A stretch of DNA of 64,000 bases from Pirellulales bacterium (GTDB lineage: Bacteria; Planctomycetota; Planctomycetia; Pirellulales; JAEUIK01): contig JAIBBZ010000026.1 in NCBI GenBank assembly GCA_019694435.1, positions 16,133 to 80,132 of the forward strand, in the 5' to 3' direction. A program made the position numbers and the translations under genes. Shown in pieces: positions 24,985 to 33,229 of the stretch. The notes beneath the pieces are model-generated. The model saw nothing but the letters and a program-made list of their open reading frames with translations, made no database searches and was not told the DNA's origin. Each line of letters starts with the position of its first letter. Position 1 is the stretch's first letter.

Positions 24985-25713
24985 TCACGCCCCCGAACGC
25001 CGTGGCCCATCGTCGGCGGGCGACGGAGCGACGAAGTTCAGGTACTTGCTGGCGAGTTCGACATCCGTCAGCGCGGTGGCTTCGGCCACCAGCCGCTTCA
25101 CGCCCCGCACGACGGCCGCCATGGCCCGGCCCAAGTGCTCCTCCGCCTGGGCAGTCGCACAGGCGCCGGTTATCAAGAACCCCTGCGGGCTCAGCTCGAC
25201 CCGGGCAAACTGCAGATGTCCCTGCGCTTCCAGCAGGAACTCGCTCAGGGCCTCGACAACCACCGCGTCGGCAGCAGCGGGGACTTGGACAAGCAAGCTC
25301 TCGACGCGCATGCCGCCCGCGATAGGGCGCACCGCTAGCTCGACCGGCTCGCCCCGCATACTACGAATCGACCAGCCGCCGTCCACCGGCTCGAAAACCG
25401 CTTGTTGCTCCGTAAGCAGCATGGTGACCAGCTCCGCGTCGGGCTGCGGACCCTCGGACTGAATGCCCGCGAGTTGACGCAGCAGCCGGCGCTCGGCGAG
25501 GGCACAGGCGTTGTCCTCCTGACACAAGTAGGTGTCGGCGAGCAGGACCGTCGCGCTGGCGACGCGCGCTACTCGCGTGGTGCCGGGCAGCGCGGCGGTC
25601 CGTTGCAGCAGCGTCACGGGGCGCTGGCCCCGTTCGCCTAGCCACGGGCGTTGGGCGACAAGCCGGTTGCCAGCTTCTAGGCGCGAATTTACTAGCGGTT
25701 CGGCAGTCATCAT
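24985..25713 (-). CDS. Unknown protein of the Ub-like operon
   Basis: 242 residues, start overlapping the E2 stop by 4 bases, so translationally coupled to E2. I do not recognise a family. Seen: an Ala/Leu-rich N-terminal half with two Cys (TYLCQEDNACALAERRLLRQL) and a C-terminal half with alternating strands and helices (VVEALSEFLLEAQGHLQFARVELSPQGFLITGACATAQAEEHLGRAM), which would suit a compact alpha/beta adaptor or chaperone-like fold. No signal peptide or membrane helix. Context, between E2 and Ubl, suggests a cofactor, substrate adaptor or part of the conjugating complex. Confidence 0.7.
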   Translation of the reverse strand: MMTAEPLVNSRLEAGNRLVAQRPWLGERGQRPVTLLQRTAALPGTTRVARVASATVLLADTYLCQEDNACALAERRLLRQLAGIQSEGPQPDAELVTMLLTEQQAVFEPVDGGWSIRSMRGEPVELAVRPIAGGMRVESLLVQVPAAADAVVVEALSEFLLEAQGHLQFARVELSPQGFLITGACATAQAEEHLGRAMAAVVRGVKRLVAEATALTDVELASKYLNFVAPSPADDGPRRSGA

Positions 25714-26321
25714 CGGGGCGACTCCATTGTCTCGAGGTGCAACGTCCAGTCGGCTGCGCCGAACAGTGGCCGCTCATCGGTCGGACTGGTCACGAACGTG
25801 CGGCCGTACGCGCAGGCGTCGCGGTTCAGTGCGTCGTGCTCAGCAAAGGTCCGGAGGCGATAGCGCAGCAAGTCATGGAGCGACTCGGCAATCGCCAGGG
25901 GCGATTCGCCAGGGTAGATCTCAAGACACACGGCGCCGGTTTGCGGACAGATGTTCGGATGCCAAATCGCCGGCTGCGGCGGCCCGAGGTAACGGAGCAT
26001 CTCGAACCGTTCGGCCCTCCGGAGACAGTCGCCCGGGAAGCGAACCGCGATGGCGTGTTGCGCAATCGGCACGATCTCGCCGTTGGCTTGCTTGCCCAGG
26101 CTGCGGGTCTGAAAGTCGAACCGGTACACCCACGGCACGTCGTTACCAAAGCACCGCACGGACAGTAACCCTGCGGACTCGGCCGTTCGCCGCAGCAGGT
26201 CCTCGTAGCCCTGGTGCAGGAAATCGGCCACCACAGGATCAAAGATCGGCTGTGCCCGAGCCTCGACCGCCAGTACCAGATCGAGCGGGTCACGCATGGG
26301 ATCGGGTGTGAAGGTTCGCAT
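25710..26321 (-). CDS. E2-like ubiquitin-conjugating enzyme (UBC fold)
   Basis: 203 residues. Seen: the E2 core P-x-I-W-HPN-x12-C: AIWHPNICPQTGAVCLEIYPGESP, with HPN near residue 121 and the presumed catalytic Cys near 131, followed by helix AIAESLHDLLRYRLRT. This is the classic UBC motif: the HPN Asn stabilises the oxyanion and the Cys carries the Ubl thioester. The N-terminal strands (VRCFGNDVPWVYRFDFQTR) precede it as in E2 folds. Its start lies inside the 3' end of the E1 gene (32-base overlap), showing coupling. An ATGCCTTT motif 48 bases upstream of its start suggests it may also have a separate signal. The 60-residue N-terminal extension is unusual. Confidence 0.85.
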   Translation of the reverse strand: MRTFTPDPMRDPLDLVLAVEARAQPIFDPVVADFLHQGYEDLLRRTAESAGLLSVRCFGNDVPWVYRFDFQTRSLGKQANGEIVPIAQHAIAVRFPGDCLRRAERFEMLRYLGPPQPAIWHPNICPQTGAVCLEIYPGESPLAIAESLHDLLRYRLRTFAEHDALNRDACAYGRTFVTSPTDERPLFGAADWTLHLETMESPR

Positions 26322-27363
26322 GGTGGGGTCCTGGGGTTACCGTGTTGGTATCCAACTGCAGAAAGGCATGCCGGCCGGGCGTGCGCAGCAAAATCCAGTC
26401 ACGCCGATCGAGCCCGACGTCCGCCAGAGTTTGACCTGCGTAGGGCTGCAACATGGCGACACGGCTGGTGGCGGACGATCGCCGTCGTGGCGAGCCGAAG
26501 AGGCCGCGACGATGTTCCACCTCAACCGCGTCGCTCCCTGCCCAGCTCTGGGCACTCTCAATCAATTCAGCAACCGTGGCCGATGCGAAGGGCAGGGTGA
26601 GGTTCACGCGTTCAGCGACAGAGTGATGATCGAAGCGGCAGCCCGCGGCGCGGCACAACTGCGAGGTGAACTGCCGCCCGCTGTGCAGGTCGAAGTCAAT
26701 CGCATAGCTCTGCCTCGGCACGGCTTGCAACAACGCAATGGCCTGATCGACCATCCGCCGGGCTACGGCCGCGCCCAACTCGGCCGTTGCCTGATTCGGC
26801 AGGCCGTGATCCGTGCCGTCCGGCGTGCAAGGCATCTCGTGGCTCAGCTGCCGATAGTGGTCGTCGCCGAAGGCGCACTCCAGGCAGGCTTGGCCCGGCA
26901 CGAAAACTTGCACGCGGCCCGTCGTGCCGCCGGTGCCGTCGACCGCGCCGTCGATCGATGGAGTACCGAGCCGATAAGCCAAATCGGCGTGCAGCAACTG
27001 CCGCGCCGCCAGCGAATCGAGCCCGGCCAGGATCACATTGGCGTCCGCCAACACCCCCAGCGGCACATCCGCCAGATCGGCGACGATTGGATTCACCGCG
27101 ACTTGCGACTCAATCCACGTCACACGACGAGCCAGCACTTCGGCCTTCGGCTTTCCCGCATCGTGCGGCGCATAGGCCTGGTTGCGGCAGTTGCGCAGTT
27201 CGATTGTGTCGCGATCAATGATCGTGAGCGACTCGATGCCTGTTCGGTTCACCAACTCCATCGCCACGTGGGAGCCAATGTTGCCGGCGCCGACTAGCAC
27301 CACCCGCCCGCGACGCCGAGTAAGCCAAGTTGTGCTGCGCGGCTGCTGTTGGGGTTCATGCAT
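26290..27363 (-). CDS. ThiF/E1-like Ubl-activating enzyme
   Basis: 357 residues. Seen: Rossmann nucleotide site VVLVGAGNIGSH (GxGxxG at about 25-30), IIDRDTIELRNCRNQAY (acidic strand end and Arg/Asn/Gln of the adenylation site), the ILAGLDSLAARQLLHADL segment, SIDGAVDGTGG, and a CxxC (CLEC) near residue 160. This matches the ThiF/MoeB/E1 adenylation domain. A further 100 residues (from about 255) form an extra C-terminal region absent from ThiF, ending LLRTPGRHAFLQLD, which could be a small Ub-fold or E2-binding domain. It adenylates a Ubl C-terminus and passes it to the E2. Starts within the FHA gene stop (8-base overlap). Confidence 0.9.
   Translation of the reverse strand: MHEPQQQPRSTTWLTRRRGRVVLVGAGNIGSHVAMELVNRTGIESLTIIDRDTIELRNCRNQAYAPHDAGKPKAEVLARRVTWIESQVAVNPIVADLADVPLGVLADANVILAGLDSLAARQLLHADLAYRLGTPSIDGAVDGTGGTTGRVQVFVPGQACLECAFGDDHYRQLSHEMPCTPDGTDHGLPNQATAELGAAVARRMVDQAIALLQAVPRQSYAIDFDLHSGRQFTSQLCRAAGCRFDHHSVAERVNLTLPFASATVAELIESAQSWAGSDAVEVEHRRGLFGSPRRRSSATSRVAMLQPYAGQTLADVGLDRRDWILLRTPGRHAFLQLDTNTVTPGPHHANLHTRSHA
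26362..26369 (-). promoter_or_regulatory. ATGCCTTT motif inside E1, 48 bases before the E2 start
   Basis: Exact 8-mer in the correct orientation and spacing relative to the E2 gene, but embedded in E1 coding sequence, so chance is possible. Confidence 0.3.
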
Positions 27364-27883
27364 GGCTCAGCTCCTTGTCCGGTCGCCAGACGGCATCCTC
27401 AGTCAGGCCGGTGGGGTGCCCGCACAGACACACCTCGCGGTACGTCCAACACGCCTTCGCTGCCGGGTCGGTGTTGTCCACCGCCTGGTGATAAACGCGT
27501 CCGCAGCGCGGGCAGGTCACGATCCACTGGCCGTGCACGACGTCCCGCCGACACACGGGACAACGCGGCGGTGCCTGGCCATCGGTCGATGCGAACCGGC
27601 CAACCACCGCAAGCGTCTCGTCGGAGAAGTAGACGATGTGCCCATCGCCCAAAGTGAGCTCGTCGCGGTGCCCCAACACCCGAATGCCACCGATCACAGG
27701 CTGGCCATTGACTTGCACCTTGTTTGCTCCCGGCGCCAACAGCGCAAACCGCCCAGCACTGCTCGTCGCCAGGCGGAGCCCGCGCACCGCGGCGCCAGCG
27801 ACGGCCGCCAGATCAGTCCCGCCTTCCAGGGCAACTGCCTCATACGGTCCATCGCTGGTACGTTGAAACCAGATGCTGCTCAT
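27356..27883 (-). CDS. FHA domain protein with RING-like zinc motif, E3 candidate
   Basis: 175 residues, GAGGAGG before the ATG. Seen: N-terminal FHA-like beta sandwich (FALLAPGANKVQVNGQPVIGG, ELTLGDGHIVYF, residues 1-90), then a cysteine-rich domain at about 107-160: CPVC, CPRCGRVYH, CW, CLCGH. Eight Cys/His ligands in treble-clef/RING order fit two zinc ions. FHA domains bind phosphothreonine; RING domains recruit E2. As first gene of an operon with E1, E2, Ubl and JAB, the protein is a plausible E3 reading phosphorylated targets. The conserved FHA Ser/Arg phosphate pocket is not obvious, so the FHA part may bind something else. Confidence 0.72.
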   Translation of the reverse strand: MSSIWFQRTSDGPYEAVALEGGTDLAAVAGAAVRGLRLATSSAGRFALLAPGANKVQVNGQPVIGGIRVLGHRDELTLGDGHIVYFSDETLAVVGRFASTDGQAPPRCPVCRRDVVHGQWIVTCPRCGRVYHQAVDNTDPAAKACWTYREVCLCGHPTGLTEDAVWRPDKELSHA

Positions 27884-28373
27884 CGACGACCTCCTCGTGG
27901 TCTTCGCCTGCGGTGTCCTTCAATCCATACGATCAAAGGAAGCAATGGGCCATACGCGGCCGCTCTCCTGCTTATGCCGGAGACATCCCCGCGATATCCC
28001 CGCCTAACTGAGATGCTCCCGTCACCTGCTTAGCACCGTGTTGGCTCCCCCGAGCAATCACGGCAACGCCGCAAGCAGGACACTGGCGCCGCAAGCGGCG
28101 CCAGCGCATGACTCTCAGCTCCACAAAGGCAAGAGTCGCGTGCAGACCCGATAGGACAATCGCCGCAGCGGCACAACGCCGATTGCACAAGGCGCGCGGC
28201 CCGCCATGCGCCACGACGCGCATGAAATTCACTGCATGCATGAATTAACTGCGTGTGCACCTGTAATTTGGCTGCGCACGCGCATCTTTCGGTGATCTTT
28301 CCGCAATGTCGGCTATCATCAACGAACGATTGCGCTGTCGCATAACCTAGGTGTCCGACAGGAAGGGCCACGC
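27884..28373 (+). other. Divergent intergenic region between the Ub/Pup operon and the SorC-like gene
   Basis: 490 bases with no frame I can support; a Cys-rich minus frame (28030-28160) has no good start. It should hold the promoters of the ten-gene operon and of the SorC-like regulator. No ATGCCTTT motif is present. The GGCGCCGCTTGCGGCGCC hairpin around 28080-28105 (CACTGGCGCCGCAAGCGGCGCCAG) is a strong inverted repeat and candidate operator or attenuator. Confidence 0.5.
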
Positions 28374-29594
28374 ATGTCGACGCACGAGAAACAGCCAGGG
28401 CGCCCACTCTCGACAACCGCCGAGCGCGCCATGCGTGTCGATCGCATCCTCGACGATCTAGCCCACAGCGAGCGCGACGAGTTTCTGAATTTCATCGGCT
28501 ATCAGTTCGCCGGTGGCGTTACGACCCAGCAAGAGCTGGCCGCCGCGATTCGGGCGAGATTCGAAACAGATCTCGAACTTCAGGAGCGCTATCTGGCGGC
28601 ACTCAAGAAGCTGCGCCTGCTCGATGCGATCTCGAAACTCGCCCGTCACGGCCGCTTCGCCTACCTGCCGCCCGAAGATGAGCGCCTCAAGCGGAAGATC
28701 GCGTTGCGCTACGGCGCCGCCCTCCTTGGGCGGCAATTGACTATCGTCCCGACCGTTGCGCCGGAACCTTTTGCCACCTCGGCGGCTGTGGTGCTGCTCG
28801 ACGCGATCAATCGCCAGGCGGCCCACTCGCCCAACGGCGTGGTCCACGTCGGTTTCGCGGGCGGACGAACGCTGCGCAGCGTGGCCGCCGGCTTGGCCCA
28901 GCGCCTGCAAACCATGCCCGAGAGCGCACCCGATCTCAAGGAACTCGTGCTCCACTCGCTGGTGGCGGCCTTCGAGGACGCCGATGACTGGCACGATGAC
29001 CCCAACAGCTTCATCACCTACTTTGTCGAGCCAAACGTGCTGCCCTGTCGAATCCGGCACGTCAAGATGCAGGTGCCGGCGATCGTCGAGCGGACCTTCT
29101 TCGATGACCGCTTGAAAACTCGCCCGGAGTTTCGCCGGCCGTTTGAGGAAGCCCAGAAAATCTCGATCCTGATCACCTCCGGTAGCTTGTGGGACGATCC
29201 GAACAGCATCATCAAGAGCCAATTAGGGATCTTCGCCAAGCGATCCTGGCCTAACGCCAACCGTGGCCAAGAGTTCATCGACGCGCTCGATCAGCAGGGC
29301 GTGATCGGCGATTTGCTTTGGCATCCGCTCACCACCAACGGCTGGGTCGATCTCGACAAGCTCGAATTCCGGATCGCCACGGCCCTCGATCTGATCGAAC
29401 TGCCCAACCTGATCCGGCGGCCCGAGGGGTTAACTTCGATCGTCGTCCTCGGTTGTTCCGGGAAAACGGCGCAGGAAAAGTCGACGCTGGCCAATGCGAT
29501 TCTGCGGCTGCCGCCCGAGAAGCAGGTGTTCACCCATCTGATACTCGACGCGCCGACGGCCCGAGGCCTGCTGGCGACGATCAAGCCGCGGTGA
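28374..29594 (+). CDS. SorC/DeoR-type sugar-binding transcriptional regulator
   Basis: 406 residues, AGGAAGG before the ATG. Seen: N-terminal helices (RVDRILDDLAHSERDEFLNF, TTQQELAAAIRARFETDLELQERYLAALKKLRLL) that can form a winged HTH, then an alpha/beta domain with VVHVGFAGGRTLRSVAAGL, the signature of SorC-type sugar-phosphate sensors, and DLLWHPLTTNGWVD plus SIVVLGCSGKTAQ near the end, both typical of that fold. Such regulators sense phosphosugars or related ligands. It is divergent from the Ub/Pup operon across a shared 490-base region, so it probably controls that operon and itself. The PfkB kinase at 33.5 kb might make or consume its ligand. Confidence 0.72.
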   Translation: MSTHEKQPGRPLSTTAERAMRVDRILDDLAHSERDEFLNFIGYQFAGGVTTQQELAAAIRARFETDLELQERYLAALKKLRLLDAISKLARHGRFAYLPPEDERLKRKIALRYGAALLGRQLTIVPTVAPEPFATSAAVVLLDAINRQAAHSPNGVVHVGFAGGRTLRSVAAGLAQRLQTMPESAPDLKELVLHSLVAAFEDADDWHDDPNSFITYFVEPNVLPCRIRHVKMQVPAIVERTFFDDRLKTRPEFRRPFEEAQKISILITSGSLWDDPNSIIKSQLGIFAKRSWPNANRGQEFIDALDQQGVIGDLLWHPLTTNGWVDLDKLEFRIATALDLIELPNLIRRPEGLTSIVVLGCSGKTAQEKSTLANAILRLPPEKQVFTHLILDAPTARGLLATIKPR

Positions 29595-29642
29595 TGGTCA
29601 ACCGCCGAGCCCGTGGGCCGGCAACATGTCAACGCCCAAGCT

Positions 29643-30125
29643 CTACCCGACCGCGTCTAGGGGTTCAAGCGACAGGAGCAGGGTCAGATTCTCCGGCGGC
29701 AGGCTCAGTCGGTAGCCGAGATTGGGGTGGCGCTCGATCAGGGCCCAGCCGAAGCGCTCGGCCGGGTTGCGCACATACGCCGCCAGTTCTGCCTCGGTGA
29801 GTCGCTGGCGGAGTTTATAGATTTGTTTGTGGACGTTCAGCCGGCTTCCCTCGCCCCGTCCGAGCCGCTTGAGAACCTGCTGGGCCAGCACCTTCGCCGG
29901 GACAAAGGCGTCCGCCGGTCGGCCGGTGGCTGCCGCGCGCTGGGCCGCCTCGATCAGCAACACCAGCAGGGCAAACTGCGTCGGCGACGGGGCGAACTCT
30001 TTAATCGGCCCCCCATCGTCGTGGAATTGCACGCTCCCCTCGCCGGTCGGCCGGCCTTGGGCCGTGAGGTGCAATCGCGGATCGACTCGATACGCAAAGC
30101 CGCCGGGACGTGGGGGAGTTGCCAT
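29643..30125 (-). CDS. Winged-helix DNA-binding protein
   Basis: 160 residues from ATG 30125 (MATPPRPGG). Seen: PTQFALLVLLIEAAQRA, PAKVLAQQVLKRLG, NVHKQIYKLRQRL and a final hairpin IERHPNLGYRLSLP. This resembles the C-terminal winged helix of OmpR-type regulators (LLxxL...V..HI..LR.KL...i.T..G.GY.L). No receiver domain. It lies downstream of NACHT-FGE target 3 on the same strand and has its own ATGCCTTT motif 80 bases upstream. A role as regulator of the motif-bearing genes is inference. Confidence 0.7.
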   Translation of the reverse strand: MATPPRPGGFAYRVDPRLHLTAQGRPTGEGSVQFHDDGGPIKEFAPSPTQFALLVLLIEAAQRAAATGRPADAFVPAKVLAQQVLKRLGRGEGSRLNVHKQIYKLRQRLTEAELAAYVRNPAERFGWALIERHPNLGYRLSLPPENLTLLLSLEPLDAVG

Positions 30126-30197
30126 CGAGATCGCCTGCCTGAGGTGAACGCCCCCCGGCTCGGCCAAGCGACCGACTCCACAGGGAACCACTCACGA

Positions 30198-30205
30198 AAA
30201 GGCAT
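30198..30205 (-). promoter_or_regulatory. ATGCCTTT motif upstream of the winged-helix gene
   Basis: Exact 8-mer on the minus strand, 80 bases upstream of ATG 30125. It lies just after post-VR cassette 3. Confidence 0.55.
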
Positions 30206-30242
30206 CGGCCATCGTCTGCGCGCGACGGAAAAAACAGGATTC

Positions 30243-30363
30243 CAAAAAATAACTCGCGCGCTTCGCTGCGCTCAGCGCAGGCAGACGCAGCCAGCAGAAA
30301 GAAAAAGGGAAGAAGGCAAAGAGCAGAGCGTAAGAGGGCGAAAGGGCAAACCGTTACGAAGTC
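30243..30363 (-). repeat. Conserved post-VR cassette 3
   Basis: Minus-strand copy: TTCGTAACGGTTTGCCC, CT-rich tract, GCTGCG...CGCAGC stem with an added TGCGC/GCGCA pairing in the loop, and GCGCGCGAGTTATTTTTT. Nearly identical to cassette 2. Confidence 0.75.
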
Positions 30364-32645
30364 CTGGCAACACGGAACCCCATGATGCCGATCCGGTCGT
30401 CGGGCATGAACCCGTCCCGGATCGCGGATCGGCAGCTCCCGGCGTCGTCGAACCAAGAACCGCCGCGGAGCACGCGGGATCGGCCTGAGGACGGCCCCGT
30501 AGGGTCGTGAGCCGGCGATTCCGAGTAGTAATTCTCGCCGTACCAATCGCTGCACCACTCGCACACGTTACCGTGCATGTCCCACAGCTCCAATGCATTG
30601 GGCTCGTAGCTCCCCACCGGCGTTGTATGACCCTTGAAGTCATCGCTGCGGTAGTTTGCTCGACTATTCTGCAATTCTTGACCGAAGTGGAATGGCGTCG
30701 TCGTGCCCGCGCGACAAGCATACTCCCACTCCGCTTCGGTCGGCAGACGATAATCGGGGCCGAGCCACAGGCAGAACGACACCGCGTCGTACCAGCTCAC
30801 ATAAATCGCAGGGCAACGAGGCTGGTCGCTGTACTTCTTGTACTTCGAATACCGCGATACGTGGCCCGGATCGAATAACGCGTAGAGTTCGTTGGTCACC
30901 GCGTATTGGGACAGCGAAAAACGACGCGTCAGCGTCACCGGGTGTTGATGCTCGTCGATGCTCCGTTCGGGCTCCTCCGCCGGGGAGCCCATCTTGAACG
31001 TCGGCGAAATGTTCTTCTTGTTGGGGATGATCGACTTGAAACCGCCCTGGAACTCGTCGGCGACGCGCTGGGCCTTTGGGCCGCGAGCGCCGGCGACGAT
31101 CGCCTGGAACTCTTTCCGGTAGTCGTCGAGACAGTCTTTCTGGAGCAATGCCTGCAGCTTGCCCGTCGCGCGAGATTCCCAGTTGGCATGCACCCGGTAA
31201 ATCATCTCCGTCGAACGCCGCGTGCCCTCGGCGGTGCCATCGCCCGGCTGATAGAGCATGGCCATCGACTTGGACCACGGCGCGGCCACGGCCCGATCGA
31301 GCGGAAACTCGGTCGCATAGCGCCAGACCCAATACCAGGCCCGCGAGGGCGTGTCGTGAGCCAAGAACAGCCGTGTCCGCTTGACCTGCTCGGCCGTGGC
31401 GTACCGCGCCAGCCATGTGGCGGCGAAAAACTCGAGCAAGCTCGTGTCGCGAAACTGGATTTTCTCGGGCGATTTGTTGCGTCCGAACCCACACGCCACG
31501 ATTGTGTTCCAGCCGGCAAGCTCGAAGAGTTGATCGACAACGGTCGGATAGAGATAGCCGTGGGCCGGCCGGGCCTGTTGGAGCAGCAGCGTGACCTGCT
31601 CCAGAAAAGGTATCATTGTCCCTTCGCCCGCCACGCCGATACGATTCGGCGCGGCCTCGCCGGTGTACATCTCAAACGCGATCGCCGCCAACAGCGCTAC
31701 GGCCTGGTCGTGCGTCACGCCGCCCGGGTCGTCTGATTTCCGCGTGCGTGCTTCGTTGAGCATCTTCTCGGTCGCCCGCCAAAACACATCGCTCGGCGTG
31801 CGAATGGTTGCAAACTCGTCGAGCGGCACCTCGCGGAGGTATTGCAGCACCCGCGGTGTGCCCAGGATCGGCCGGGCCTCGGCCGGCACCAGGTCGTAGC
31901 GATCCTTGCCCAGGCGAAGAATCTGCTGGGGCTCGGTGAACTCTTCAAGCAGGGCAAATTCCCAGGCACCCCCCGGCGTCGCCCGGTCGAACAGGGTGTC
32001 CCAATGCGTATCGACCGAATAGGGCCGCCCGGCGATCACCACGCGGCACGGCGCCCCGGGCACATTCAGAACCTCGCTGTCCAGCAGTGTCCGCAGCACC
32101 TCGACCGCGGCGCTGCTGGCCAGATCGAGCCCATCGAACAACAGCGTCAGCCGCCCGTGCAGCACCAGCCGCCGCAGGGCGTTGCCGATCTCGCCGCGCT
32201 GCTGCCGGGTGTTGCCGGCGTGCTGCTTGCCCAGCTTTTTTAACACCTGCACGGCCAACAGATCGGTGAACAGGTCCCAGTCGGGATCGCCGGCACCAGG
32301 CTTCAGATCATCGATTTCGACCCGCATCGCTATCCGGTCGGGGTGGTGGCGTAGGAGCCACGCCTCGATCCATGCGAGCGTCGTGCTCTTCCCCTCGCCC
32401 GACTCGCTGACCAAGACCGAGCGGAGCAGCGGCTGGTCTTGGTACTCACCGCGACACCAGTCGAGCCGATCGATGGGAACCCAGGCTTCGTCGTACCTGA
32501 TTTCCTTTTCCCGAAGCAGAGCATCGGGGCGGGTGGCCCCGAAGTTCTCGGGCTTGATGTAATTCCGCACGGCCTGCCGCTGTTCGGCTGGCAGCACGAG
32601 GATCCGCATCCGCTGGTCGGCGATGTAGGGCACCGGCTCGAGCAT
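30354..32645 (-). CDS. NACHT-type STAND ATPase with DGR-diversified FGE domain (target 3)
   Basis: 763 residues; ATG 32645 (MLEPVPYIADQRMRIL) chosen with AGGA upstream and by match to target 1. Seen: Walker A SGEGKST at about 82-88; Walker B LTLLFDGLDLAS; helical region FRDTSLLEFFAATWLARYA; FGE domain from about 560 (FKMGS, YRLPTEAEWEYACRAGT, DMHGNVCEWCSDWY); VR3-encoded end (FDDAGSCRSAIRDGF). Mosaic: the N-terminal half resembles target 1, while the linker (STEMIYRVHANWESRATGK) and FGE part resemble target 2, suggesting recombination between family members. Divergent from a small gene, with ATGCCTTT motifs facing both ways. Confidence 0.9.
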   Translation of the reverse strand: MLEPVPYIADQRMRILVLPAEQRQAVRNYIKPENFGATRPDALLREKEIRYDEAWVPIDRLDWCRGEYQDQPLLRSVLVSESGEGKSTTLAWIEAWLLRHHPDRIAMRVEIDDLKPGAGDPDWDLFTDLLAVQVLKKLGKQHAGNTRQQRGEIGNALRRLVLHGRLTLLFDGLDLASSAAVEVLRTLLDSEVLNVPGAPCRVVIAGRPYSVDTHWDTLFDRATPGGAWEFALLEEFTEPQQILRLGKDRYDLVPAEARPILGTPRVLQYLREVPLDEFATIRTPSDVFWRATEKMLNEARTRKSDDPGGVTHDQAVALLAAIAFEMYTGEAAPNRIGVAGEGTMIPFLEQVTLLLQQARPAHGYLYPTVVDQLFELAGWNTIVACGFGRNKSPEKIQFRDTSLLEFFAATWLARYATAEQVKRTRLFLAHDTPSRAWYWVWRYATEFPLDRAVAAPWSKSMAMLYQPGDGTAEGTRRSTEMIYRVHANWESRATGKLQALLQKDCLDDYRKEFQAIVAGARGPKAQRVADEFQGGFKSIIPNKKNISPTFKMGSPAEEPERSIDEHQHPVTLTRRFSLSQYAVTNELYALFDPGHVSRYSKYKKYSDQPRCPAIYVSWYDAVSFCLWLGPDYRLPTEAEWEYACRAGTTTPFHFGQELQNSRANYRSDDFKGHTTPVGSYEPNALELWDMHGNVCEWCSDWYGENYYSESPAHDPTGPSSGRSRVLRGGSWFDDAGSCRSAIRDGFMPDDRIGIMGFRVARTS
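30364..30479 (-). repeat. DGR variable repeat VR3
   Basis: 116 bases aligned to the TR without gaps; 17 differences by hand count, all at TR adenines. Flanks identical to the TR. Confidence 0.95.
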
Positions 32646-32729
32646 GGGATTTCCTGCCAAATCACAGGTCGTGAGCTGGGCGCTGCGGTCAGCAAAGGGC
32701 CGGGGGCGCCGGGAGCGGATTAACAAGCT

Positions 32730-32737
32730 AAAGGCAT
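32730..32737 (-). promoter_or_regulatory. ATGCCTTT motif upstream of NACHT-FGE target 3
   Basis: Exact 8-mer on the minus strand, 92 bases upstream of ATG 32645. As a frame it gives MPLAC and a stop. Confidence 0.6.
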
Positions 32738-32824
32738 GGCCGCGGTTGAGCAACGCCCGGGCTTTTCTACCGGCCAGCAAAATCTCTTTCTTGCTTGGCG
32801 GCTCGCGCTGCGACCGAATCGGCC

Positions 32825-32832
32825 ATGCCTTT
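32825..32832 (+). promoter_or_regulatory. ATGCCTTT motif upstream of the small gene at 32910
   Basis: Exact 8-mer, 85 bases upstream of ATG 32910, facing away from the motif at 32730-32737 in the same divergent region. Confidence 0.55.
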
Positions 32833-32909
32833 CTCACACAGCGGGTTCGAGGACCGCGGCGCCCGTGTTTGGGCACCCCCTCAGCCCGACAGAGAAAGGC
32901 AGGTGACCG

Positions 32910-33113
32910 ATGAGCAAGCCGACCTTGCTGGAGCAACCAACGCAACCGACGGAAACCCCGCCGACCGCACCGGCGGCCGAGCAACCGAAAGTGGCGCATT
33001 CCGAGGCGCTGGCCGAGTTGGCCCGCGGCTGGATTGAACCGCCACGACCGGCTCGCACCGAGTCGGCCACGCAACCGGGCCAGTCGCCGCGCGGCTGGTT
33101 CGACCGCGACTGA
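32910..33113 (+). CDS. Small proline-rich protein
   Basis: 67 residues, AAGGCAGG before the ATG. Unrecognised. Seen: low-complexity N-terminal half rich in Pro/Thr/Ala, then two RGW[IF] motifs (ARGWIEPPRP and PRGWFDRD), each followed by acidic residues. It is probably disordered. Preceded by an ATGCCTTT motif and followed on the same strand by another motif-bearing small gene. The repeated Trp-containing motif could be a peptide ligand for a partner in the island; that is speculation. Confidence 0.5.
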   Translation: MSKPTLLEQPTQPTETPPTAPAAEQPKVAHSEALAELARGWIEPPRPARTESATQPGQSPRGWFDRD

Positions 33114-33229
33114 GCGGGGGCAACTCGGGGCTTGGGTCGCGCGGGCGGCAGCATCCGCCGGCCCAGGTCCCGGGAAGGCGAGCGCCGCCACATCTCGGCG
33201 AAGTCTCTCACGACGCACTCGATCGCGAC

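Noticed and set aside
28030..28241. Cys-rich minus-strand frames before the FHA operon
   Set aside because: Two overlapping frames each show a few Cys, but neither has a start signal or a full zinc motif.
30243..30363. CT-rich repeat as a CRISPR or microsatellite
   Set aside because: The three copies sit only after variable repeats and end in the same hairpin, so they belong to the DGR target.
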